DNA of 43,065 bases. It comes from an uncultured Clostridia bacterium (GTDB lineage: Bacteria; Bacillota; Clostridia; Christensenellales; UBA1242). Location of the stretch: assembly GCA_947623775.1 (NCBI GenBank), contig CANQHL010000003.1, forward strand, positions 1 through 43,065. The letters run 5' to 3'. A model generated the notes under the pieces. The model was not told the DNA's origin, did no database searches, and saw only the letters and a list, made by a program, of their open reading frames with translations. Made by a program: the position numbers and the translations under genes. Below are positions 7,789 to 14,305 of the stretch, piece by piece; position 1 is the first letter of the stretch; each line of letters starts with the position of its first letter.

Positions 7789-8352
7789 TTAGATTACTAT
7801 TTCCTCGGAATATTCATCTTCCTTTTTTGACTTTTTTATTTTGCTTTGCTCTTCACTATGCAATTTGGCATCTTCAAAAGAATCCCTTGCTATGTCGCAT
7901 AATATTCCCGCAAAAGTATCACCGTTAGATGGAGCATACATAAAGAAACTTGCAATAACTGAAAGCGTAAATGGAAGAATAGCCCATTCAGAACCATTTT
8001 CCATTTTTCTCGCTTTGTCTAGGTCGCCCTGAAATTCATCTTTTAGAATTGCATTTTCTTCCAACATATTATCCAAGAATTCATGCGAGGAATAATAAGC
8101 AGTGTTTTCATCATATTCTCGTCTTGTAATTTCTCCATCTTCAAAAAGTTGTGCATTACGTAAAATTTGCTCTTCAACTTCATCTTGCACAATCTCGCTT
8201 TGTTCAATTGCGTTATACGTTTTTTCTTTTAAATCGGAACCTGCCAAGCCTACTCCAATTCCACCGCCAAGACTACCAAAAAAAACTAATCCCGGCAAAA
8301 CCGTGCTTGCAATCAAAAGTGCACCTTTTATTCTCTTCAATAATCCGCTCAT
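7789..8352 (-). CDS. Two-helix membrane protein, array member 9, first in the operon (tail YSEEIVI)
   Basis: 187 residues. Start MSGLLKRIKGALLIASTVLP, a very Gly-rich first helix (FFGSLGGGIGVGLAG), loop motif DGEITRREYDENTAYYSSHE followed by FLDNML, second hydrophobic segment ~123-142, and a tail ending KKEDEYSEEIVI. The strong ribosome site GGGAGGAG precedes the ATG. A good promoter lies 46 bases upstream, so this gene heads a nine-gene transcript that runs to the terminator at ~3107. Sequence is clearly diverged from 5-8, so the operon mixes old and young copies. Function unknown. Confidence 0.88.
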   Translation of the reverse strand: MSGLLKRIKGALLIASTVLPGLVFFGSLGGGIGVGLAGSDLKEKTYNAIEQSEIVQDEVEEQILRNAQLFEDGEITRREYDENTAYYSSHEFLDNMLEENAILKDEFQGDLDKARKMENGSEWAILPFTLSVIASFFMYAPSNGDTFAGILCDIARDSFEDAKLHSEEQSKIKKSKKEDEYSEEIVI

Positions 8353-8397
8353 AACTCCTCCCGTAATCCAAGCAATATATGTTATATTTATACATAT

Positions 8398-8425
8398 ATT
8401 ATATACTATTTTTGTAAAAAGTCAA
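8398..8425 (-). promoter_or_regulatory. Promoter of the nine-gene array
   Basis: Reverse strand TTGACT (8420-8425), 16-base spacer, TATAAT (8398-8403). The spacing and both hexamers are the same as the promoter of array member 10, suggesting co-expression. Confidence 0.85.
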
Positions 8426-8451
8426 TAGCAAGAGGAAAAATATATTTACAC

Positions 8452-8484
8452 AAAAACCCCTGAAAGCATTAAACTTTCAGGGGT
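8452..8484 (-). terminator. Terminator of array member 10
   Basis: Perfect 11-bp stem ACCCCTGAAAG / CTTTCAGGGGT followed on the reverse strand by TTTTT. It separates member 10 from the promoter of the nine-gene unit. Confidence 0.92.
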
Positions 8485-8507
8485 CGCATCATAGATTTTA
8501 AACCAAA

Positions 8508-9044
8508 TTATCTCACAATTTCTTCATTATAATCATCGTCGCGTTTATATTTATCAAAATATTCTTCCCTTTGCTTGCGTAAACGTTTGAGCGTTCTTGT
8601 AGTGTTGACTACATTCATAATTGTAATGCCGACATTTGCAGCATTTATACCAATAACGCCTACAAGACGCATTATAGAAAAATCCTCATTGCGTTGAAGC
8701 ATAACTTGGAATTTCTCATTTCCAACATTTTCTTTTTCAATCGACGATTTTATAAAAGACCATTCATCTAAATCGTCCATTTGCTCATTTGCTTCGCTTG
8801 GAGTGATTTCATTATTATCAAGTTTTTCTTGAATTTCTTGAATTTTTTCTTCTTTAAATTGCTGATAAACTTCAGTTTCTTGATATTGGTTTATAATATC
8901 GTCTTTTATATTTCCAGCCTGCACCATTCCACCAACCCAGAGACCAAAAGATGCCAAAGCCAATGTTCCAAGCCCTGAAATTGTAGCAACGAGTGCAAGA
9001 TTTCTTCGTAAACTATCTTTAACCACACCATTATTTTTTGCCAT
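8508..9044 (-). CDS. Two-helix membrane protein, array member 10, separate transcript (tail YNEEIVR)
   Basis: 178 residues. Basic N-terminus, hydrophobic Gly-rich helix ~16-42, charged loop with NNEITPSEANEQMDDLDEWS and FIKS (78-100), second helix ~125-147, strongly basic segment TRTLKRLRKQ, then KRDDDYNEEIVR at the end. The loop motif keeps E-I-T and the following aromatic-F pattern but has Ala where siblings have Tyr or Phe. It has its own promoter and terminator, yet the C-terminal tag is the same as in the operon. Function unknown. Confidence 0.88.
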   Translation of the reverse strand: MAKNNGVVKDSLRRNLALVATISGLGTLALASFGLWVGGMVQAGNIKDDIINQYQETEVYQQFKEEKIQEIQEKLDNNEITPSEANEQMDDLDEWSFIKSSIEKENVGNEKFQVMLQRNEDFSIMRLVGVIGINAANVGITIMNVVNTTRTLKRLRKQREEYFDKYKRDDDYNEEIVR

Positions 9045-9061
9045 TGTCTACCTCTGTAAAT

Positions 9062-9089
9062 ATTATATAGCATTTTCAAAAAAAGTCAA
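9062..9089 (-). promoter_or_regulatory. Promoter of array member 10
   Basis: Reverse strand TTGACT (9084-9089), 16-base spacer, TATAAT (9062-9067), 17 bases before the ATG. Confidence 0.85.
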
Positions 9090-9146
9090 TATTTACTTTG
9101 CAAAAAATTAACAATTAAGATTATAATCCATGCAGACTGAATAAAG

Positions 9147-9304
9147 AAAGGCAAAACTATATCTCACCATTTGCGTTTTTCGCTTGGTGTCAAAGTTTGC
9201 CTTTCGCCCTTTTCCCTCTCATCATCGCAATCTTACTTTCTCACATAAAAGACAAGTAATCACCTTATATGTCTATTGTTCATTTTAAGTAACACAGAAA
9301 GTAA
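9147..9304. ncRNA. Candidate structured RNA, strand unresolved
   Basis: No gene fits between 9090 and 9362, but the DNA is highly foldable. AAAGGCAAA (9147-9155) pairs with TTTGCCTTT (9196-9204) around an inner CACC/GGTG and GCG/CGC stem. TTACTTTCT (9233-9241) pairs with AGAAAGTAA (9296-9304) around an inner ACATA/TATGT stem. Between them the reverse strand is purine-rich (GAGAGGGAAAAGGGCGAAAG). On the reverse strand the first hairpin is followed by TTTCTTT and could be the terminator of the small gene at 9363. It matches no RNA family I recognise. Confidence 0.4.
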
Positions 9305-9362
9305 AATTTTTTAAATTTACGACCACTAAGTTTCCATTTAGTCTGAAATAGGTGTTAAAAAT

Positions 9363-9542
9363 TTATTTTTGCTCATCTTTTTTATTAGATTTTTTTGCTT
9401 TTTTCTCAATTTTTTCAACTTCTTGCTTCACTGCCTTTTCGCCTTTATCAACTGCTTGTTTGGCACATTCTGAATATTTGTAAAGAAGTGCACCTGTCAC
9501 AAGCCCCATACTGAAGCCAAGCAACATTAATACATCTTTCAT
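9363..9542 (-). CDS. Small YtxH-like single-helix membrane protein
   Basis: 59 residues starting at the ATG at 9542, chosen because AGGAGG (9548-9553) sits five bases before it; a longer in-frame version starting at 9572 has no such site. Residues ~3-22 form one hydrophobic helix (LMLLGFSMGLVTGALLYKYS), followed by a Lys/Glu-rich helix to the end. This is the layout of YtxH/gas-vesicle-GvpP-like small envelope proteins, seen here from composition and not from a strict motif. It lies downstream of iscU but beyond that gene's terminator. Function unknown. Confidence 0.7.
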   Translation of the reverse strand: MKDVLMLLGFSMGLVTGALLYKYSECAKQAVDKGEKAVKQEVEKIEKKAKKSNKKDEQK

Positions 9543-9730
9543 AACTTCCTCCTCGATTATAGTTTGTGCCATATTTAATAATTTATACAGTAATGAATAA
9601 AAACATAAATCATCTTAAATTTGTGTAAAAACTCTTAAAATTGCAAAAAAACAGGCTTTTTTATTAAATTTTAAGTGATTTTCATTAAATTATCACAAAT
9701 TTTGCTTGTTAGACGCTGAAAATCCAAAAA

Positions 9731-9760
9731 AAATATCCTAAACTTTTTAGGATATTTTTT
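9731..9760 (-). terminator. Terminator after iscU
   Basis: ATATCCTAAA / TTTAGGATAT with flanking A and T tracts, immediately after the iscU stop. It is symmetrical enough to work in either direction. Confidence 0.88.
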
Positions 9761-9761
9761 T

Positions 9762-10148
9762 CTATTTTTTTGTTTCCTTTTCTTTTCTCTTGTAATAATC
9801 TTCTATTGCTGCTCTTATTGCCTCAACTGCAAGGTTTGCAGTGTAATCTCTGCTTTCTGGAACAGGTCCCATTTCTTCAAGAATTTGATAATGATTTGTT
9901 CTTAAAGCGGCTTCCAATGAACGCCCCTCAATCAATGAACAAGCAACATCAAGTGCAACAATTGTGCAAACTCCGCCATATGCTTTGAATTTTGCTTCAG
10001 TTATCACATTATCATCATTGACAGAAATATATAACCTTACTTGATCACCGCACTCTTCATTTTCACATCTTCCTGTGCCGTTTGCACCTCTAAGGCCACC
10101 TGCATATTTCGGACTAACAAATCTTTCTATAATTTTTTCACTATACAT
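9762..10148 (-). CDS. iscU: IscU/NifU-type Fe-S scaffold with altered cysteine ligands
   Basis: 128 residues. Fe-S assembly scaffold that takes sulfur from IscS, encoded two bases upstream in the same transcript. The start MYSEKIIERFVSPK matches Clostridium-type NifU scaffolds. The first ligand site ECGD (C33, Asp35) is present. The second site, normally F-G-C-G, is YGGVC: the expected Cys is Gly and a Cys (C61) sits two residues later. The third site, normally H-C before the C-terminal helix, is Y102-T103. Extra cysteines are at 28 and 70. It may hold a cluster differently or act as a sulfur carrier; that is inference. No iscR is nearby. Confidence 0.88.
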   Translation of the reverse strand: MYSEKIIERFVSPKYAGGLRGANGTGRCENEECGDQVRLYISVNDDNVITEAKFKAYGGVCTIVALDVACSLIEGRSLEAALRTNHYQILEEMGPVPESRDYTANLAVEAIRAAIEDYYKRKEKETKK

Positions 10149-10150
10149 AA

Positions 10151-11326
10151 TTACTTCCTCCCTGCTTTGGTAAGTGCTGAAATCGATCTCAATTTAGCAA
10201 CCGACTTTTCAAGTACATCAACGGTGTAATCTATATCCTCTTTGGTTAAATTTTTACCAAATGAAAATCTTATAGAACTGTTTGCAATTTCATCTTCAAG
10301 TCCCATAGCCTTTAATACATGTGACTGAGTGAGTGAATTTGATGTGCATGCACTGCCTGCCGAAACTGCAATCCCCTCAAGGTCAAGAAGCATAAGCAAA
10401 GATTCTTTATCAACCATTTCAAAGCAAAGATTTAAAATTGTGTTTACTTTTTGCATTGGATGGCCATTTACTTCAACAAATTCAATTCTATCATGAACGC
10501 ATTTTAAGAAATAATCTCTTACGCTTTTCATCTTTTGTGCATTTACTGCCATATCTCTTACTGCAACTTCAACGGCTTTGCCAAAACCTGCAACTGCTGG
10601 CACGTCAACTGTTCCGCCTCTTTTTCCACGTTCTGCACTTCCGCCATAGATGAGATTTTCTATTCTTATACCCTCTTTAAGATATAAGCAACCAACCCCT
10701 TTTGGTCCGTAAATTTTGTGACCTGTAATTGTCATAGCGTCAATTTCCATGTCTTTAACATCAATTTTGAGATTTCCTATTGCTTGGCTTGCGTCTGTGT
10801 GGAAGATTATGCCATAATCATGAGCAATCTTTGCAATTGTTTTGATGTTTTGAATTGTTCCAACTTCGTTGTTTACAGCCATAATGGAAATTAATGTTGT
10901 TTCATTTTTTATCTCATGCAAAAGTTGACCTAAATCAACAAGCCCATGTTTGTCAACAGGAAGATATGTAACCTCATATCCCTCTTCTTCCAATACGGCA
11001 CAAGCATCAAGAATTGACTTGTGTTCTATTTGGCTTACTATAATGTGTTTTCCTTTGCTTGAATAAGCGTGAGCAATTCCTCTTATTGCCCAGTTGTTTG
11101 CTTCCGTTCCACCGGAAGTGAAATAAATTTCATTTGCTTTTTCCGCATTGATTGCATTTTTGATGCGGTCTCTTGCTCTATCCACAACACCGGCAGCCAT
11201 TCTGCCAAAACTGTGTAAGGTGTTGGCATTGCCATAAATGGCGTTGAAGCAAGGCATCATTTCATTTAATACTTCATTTGATACATAGGTTGTTGAAGCA
11301 TAATCGAAATAAACTTTTTTAGACAT
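10151..11326 (-). CDS. iscS: Cysteine desulfurase
   Basis: 391 residues. PLP enzyme that removes sulfur from cysteine for Fe-S clusters and thiolated tRNAs. Cofactor-binding features visible are SGGTEANN (71-78), a His in IEHKSIL (~102), and the Schiff-base lysine K204 in TGHKIYGPKG. The catalytic loop SAGSACTS places the persulfide cysteine at C327, with the longer loop of IscS/NifS group I enzymes. Length is normal. The start is backed by AAGGGG and a promoter 25 bases upstream. It is followed after two bases by the scaffold gene, a standard pair. Confidence 0.96.
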   Translation of the reverse strand: MSKKVYFDYASTTYVSNEVLNEMMPCFNAIYGNANTLHSFGRMAAGVVDRARDRIKNAINAEKANEIYFTSGGTEANNWAIRGIAHAYSSKGKHIIVSQIEHKSILDACAVLEEEGYEVTYLPVDKHGLVDLGQLLHEIKNETTLISIMAVNNEVGTIQNIKTIAKIAHDYGIIFHTDASQAIGNLKIDVKDMEIDAMTITGHKIYGPKGVGCLYLKEGIRIENLIYGGSAERGKRGGTVDVPAVAGFGKAVEVAVRDMAVNAQKMKSVRDYFLKCVHDRIEFVEVNGHPMQKVNTILNLCFEMVDKESLLMLLDLEGIAVSAGSACTSNSLTQSHVLKAMGLEDEIANSSIRFSFGKNLTKEDIDYTVDVLEKSVAKLRSISALTKAGRK

Positions 11327-11350
11327 TTTACACCCCTTTACATAATTAAT

Positions 11351-11379
11351 ATTTTAACACGAACCACTTATAAAGTCAA
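11351..11379 (-). promoter_or_regulatory. iscSU promoter
   Basis: Reverse strand TTGACT (11374-11379), 17-base spacer, TAAAAT (11351-11356), 24 bases before the iscS ATG. No obvious operator palindrome. Confidence 0.82.
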
Positions 11380-11414
11380 TAGCAATTAAAATTAAAAATA
11401 AAAAAAGTTAAAAT

Positions 11415-11732
11415 TTAGTCTTTTTGTGCTAAATTTTCAAGTATTTCAATAATTTCATCTTCCTGCCATACGCCAATGTGGCTTTCTTTTCGCTCTCCAT
11501 CTTTGTAAATCATAATGGTCGGGATTGATTTTATATTGAATTCTTCTGTAAGTTTTGTGCTTTGATCTACGTCAACTTTTATTATTTTTACTTTGTTGTC
11601 GGTCTGCTCCTCAATTTGTTCGAGAACTTGCTCCATTATGTGACAAGGTCCGCACCATGTTGCAAAAAAATCAACGACAACAAGTCCTTGCGCAACCTCA
11701 TCATTAAATTCATTTTCATTTATTACTTTCAT
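11415..11732 (-). CDS. trxA: Thioredoxin
   Basis: 105 residues, cytoplasmic disulfide reductase. The redox site WCGPC is at residues 26-30, in the usual FFATWCGPC context, and the cis-proline region SIPTIMIYKDGE follows. Length is typical. Its ATG overlaps the tcdA stop by four bases (ATGA), so translation is coupled. It is the last gene of the long comM-to-trxA block. The ribosome site is GGGGG. Confidence 0.96.
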   Translation of the reverse strand: MKVINENEFNDEVAQGLVVVDFFATWCGPCHIMEQVLEQIEEQTDNKVKIIKVDVDQSTKLTEEFNIKSIPTIMIYKDGERKESHIGVWQEDEIIEILENLAQKD

Positions 11733-12406
11733 ATTTCCCCCTCAATTATTTTGTTTACCACCACAGCCGATAAAAAGCAACCGCATGCTGCAGGATAATA
11801 ACTTATGCTTGCCACCACCTTTCCAACTTTTTGTGGCGGTAATTTGCTTGTGACCACTTCAAGGTCTTTAACGCCTTTTTCTCTTAATAATTGTCTCACC
11901 CTCTTGGCAAGTCTATCATTTGATGTTTGAAAAATGTCTTTTACAGTAAATTCAGGAAGTGAATATCTGTTTCCTGCACCCATAGAAGATATGATTGGAA
12001 TGTTGTGTTGTTTACAATAGACAATTAAACTTATTTTATCATTTATGCTATCAATTGCATCAACAACTAAATTAGTTTTTCCAATTAGAGTGTTTATATT
12101 CTCGCTTGTGAGGCGTTTGTCAATTGCTTCAATTTCTGCCCCCTCATCAATTTCATGAAGCATTTTTTCCAAAACATCAACCTTTTTCTTGCCCAGTGTG
12201 CTTTTGTATGCAACAATTTGGCGATTTATGTTTGAGGAAGATACAGTGTCAAAATCAATTATACGCACTCTTCCTACACCCGCCCTTACAAGCATGGTTG
12301 CAACATATCCCCCAACGCCGCCAACGCCGACAATGGTTATATGTTTTGAGCGTAATTTTTTTAAATTATCTTCGCCCAATAATAACAAAGTTCTTGATGT
12401 GTCCAT
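11729..12406 (-). CDS. tcdA: tRNA threonylcarbamoyladenosine dehydratase
   Basis: 225 residues. E1-like ThiF-fold ATPase that cyclises t6A37 in tRNA to ct6A. Seen: nucleotide-binding GVGGVGGYVATMLVRAGVGR (27-46), acidic IDFDTVSSSNINRQ with the conserved Arg, DAIDSINDK, and a C-terminal PAACG near the end as in YgdL/TcdA. It is smaller than ThiF/MoeB and has no rhodanese domain. It lies seven bases after hslU and overlaps trxA by four bases. Together with mtaB at 22.7 kb, the window encodes two enzymes that act on t6A37. Confidence 0.92.
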   Translation of the reverse strand: MDTSRTLLLLGEDNLKKLRSKHITIVGVGGVGGYVATMLVRAGVGRVRIIDFDTVSSSNINRQIVAYKSTLGKKKVDVLEKMLHEIDEGAEIEAIDKRLTSENINTLIGKTNLVVDAIDSINDKISLIVYCKQHNIPIISSMGAGNRYSLPEFTVKDIFQTSNDRLAKRVRQLLREKGVKDLEVVTSKLPPQKVGKVVASISYYPAACGCFLSAVVVNKIIEGEI

Positions 12407-12413
12407 TTTTGCC

Positions 12414-13709
12414 CTATAATATATATTTTGTTAAATCATACTTTTTCTTTGAATCTTTAAAAACATTCTGCACGTAATTTCTATCTATTGTAACATCGAG
12501 CATAGGATGCGTGCCGGAGGCATTAAAGGAAATGTCCTCAAGCAAACTTTCCATTATGGTGTGCAATCTTCTTGCCCCGATATTTTCGCTTGTCTCATTT
12601 TCTTCCTCTGCCATTTCTGCTATTTCATCAAGTGCATCATCTGTAAAAATCAAATTTATGTTGTCTACGGCAAGCAATTGCGAGTACTGTGTTGTGACTG
12701 AATTTTTAGGTTCTAATAGAATTCTCTTAAAATCCGCCTTTGTCAAACTGTCAAGGTCAACTCTTATAGGAAATCTTCCCTGAAGTTCTGGAATCATATC
12801 TTCAATTTTTGAAACATGGAAAGCACCCGCTGCAATAAATAATATGAAATCTGTTTTTACATTGCCATATTTTGTTGCAACCGTGCTGCCTTCAACGATT
12901 GGCAAAATATCACGCTGAACACCCTCTCTTGAAACATCTGCAGTAGTAGTTGTGCTAGGTTTCCCTATAATTTTGTCTATTTCATCAATAAAGATTATGC
13001 CCTCTTCCTCAGTTCTTCTTATTGCCTCGGCATAAACATTGTCTTTATCAATGATTTTATCGCATTCTTCTTGCGTTAAAAGTTCTCTTGCTCGAGAAAT
13101 GGGCAATTTTCGTTTGTGTCTGCGTTGAGGTAGAAGCCCATCAAACATGTTTCCAATTGCAATTTCAGGTCCACCAATTGCCATAATTGGTTTTGCATTG
13201 TCAAGAACGCTTAACTCCACTTGCTCATTTTCAAGTTTGCCCGCTTGCAAATCTTGATAAACAAGAGTTTTGTCAACGGTTAAATTTTGAGCACGCCTTG
13301 AATCACAAATGGCATCTGTCAATTTTGCGTCAACATCAGGTTTTACCTTTGCCTCAACTTCATGAGCTTTTTCATCTTTAACTATTCTAACCGCAACTTC
13401 CACAAGGTCACGAACCATGCTTTCAACATCACGGCCGACATATCCAACCTCTGTGTACTTTGTGGCTTCAATTTTAATAAAAGGTGCCCCAACAAGTTTG
13501 GCAAGTCGCCTTGCAATTTCAGTTTTACCAACGCCCGTCGGCCCTCGCATAATTATATTTTTTGGAGTTATTTCATCCCTCAACTCTTTTGGCAAACTGC
13601 TTCTTCTATATCTGTTTCGCAGTGCAATTGCAACCGCTCTTTTTGCCCTGTCTTGCCCGATTATATATTTGTCAAGTTCATCAACTATTTCACGTGGTGT
13701 CATATTCAT
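12414..13709 (-). CDS. hslU: HslU, ATPase subunit of the HslUV protease
   Basis: 431 residues from the ATG at 13709. This start, MNMTPREIVDELDKYI, has GAGGAGG five bases before it; longer in-frame starts fall inside hslV. AAA+ unfoldase feeding substrates to HslV. Walker A GPTGVGKT (56-63), Walker B IIFIDEID, an I-domain insertion between them, and the C-terminal GARRLHTIMESLLEDISF region of HslU. The C-terminus ends KYIL, the usual HslU tail that inserts between HslV subunits. It is one base downstream of hslV. Confidence 0.97.
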   Translation of the reverse strand: MNMTPREIVDELDKYIIGQDRAKRAVAIALRNRYRRSSLPKELRDEITPKNIIMRGPTGVGKTEIARRLAKLVGAPFIKIEATKYTEVGYVGRDVESMVRDLVEVAVRIVKDEKAHEVEAKVKPDVDAKLTDAICDSRRAQNLTVDKTLVYQDLQAGKLENEQVELSVLDNAKPIMAIGGPEIAIGNMFDGLLPQRRHKRKLPISRARELLTQEECDKIIDKDNVYAEAIRRTEEEGIIFIDEIDKIIGKPSTTTTADVSREGVQRDILPIVEGSTVATKYGNVKTDFILFIAAGAFHVSKIEDMIPELQGRFPIRVDLDSLTKADFKRILLEPKNSVTTQYSQLLAVDNINLIFTDDALDEIAEMAEEENETSENIGARRLHTIMESLLEDISFNASGTHPMLDVTIDRNYVQNVFKDSKKKYDLTKYIL

Positions 13710-13710
13710 T

Positions 13711-14250
13711 TTACACCTCCTCAACTGTAATATGGTCGTTTGTAAAGACGCATATTTGTCCTGCAATTTCCAATGATTTTTTTGCTATTTCACTTGCGGA
13801 AAGATTGGTGTTTTGTTTAAGTGCCTTTGCTGCTGCAAGTGCATAATTGCCACCCGAACCTATCGCACAAACATCATCATCTGGTTCTATAACCTCACCG
13901 GTTCCACTTACAATCAAAAGTTTTTCTTTGTCTGCCACAATCATCATGGCATTTAATTGGCGTGCGGCCTTATCTTCTCTCCATGTGCCTGCAAGTTCAA
14001 CCGCACTACGCATAAGATTTCCAGAAAATTTATTTAACATATTTTCAAATCTTTCACATAGCGAGAATGCATCTGCGACACTTCCAGCAAATCCAATTAC
14101 AACTTTTCCATCATAAATTCTTCTCACCTTGTGTGCATTTGACTTAAAAATCACACTTTCGGATAGTGTAACTTGACCATCACCGGCAAGTGCAATTTTG
14201 CCATCTCTTTTAACACCGCAAATTGTCGTGCCTCTAAACATACTTTCCAT
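13711..14250 (-). CDS. hslV: HslV, peptidase subunit of the HslUV protease
   Basis: 179 residues. Proteasome-type threonine peptidase. DGQVT at 24-28, GSVADAF, and SGTGEVIEPDD with GSGGNYALAAAKAL identify HslV. The presumed nucleophile TTI starts at T8, after MESMFRG, so removal of Met alone would not expose it. Either a short propeptide is cut or translation begins at M4, still leaving three residues. The ribosome site AAGGAG favours the first ATG. The start is 55 bases from the topA stop; hslU follows after one base. Confidence 0.96.
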   Translation of the reverse strand: MESMFRGTTICGVKRDGKIALAGDGQVTLSESVIFKSNAHKVRRIYDGKVVIGFAGSVADAFSLCERFENMLNKFSGNLMRSAVELAGTWREDKAARQLNAMMIVADKEKLLIVSGTGEVIEPDDDVCAIGSGGNYALAAAKALKQNTNLSASEIAKKSLEIAGQICVFTNDHITVEEV

Positions 14251-14305
14251 TTTTTTACTCCTTGATATAAAGTTTAAATTCTTTTTATTAAACTGTCAAA
14301 TAAAT

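Noticed and set aside
3124..9044. Y-x-E-E-I tail as a eukaryote-like SH2 phosphotyrosine site (pYEEI)
   Set aside because: The spacing differs (one residue between Tyr and E-E-I in most copies) and no SH2 or tyrosine kinase gene is visible. The resemblance is noted only as chance.
9147..9304. 6S RNA
   Set aside because: It lacks a single long closing stem around a central open bubble that I could pair convincingly; kept only as an unassigned structured region.
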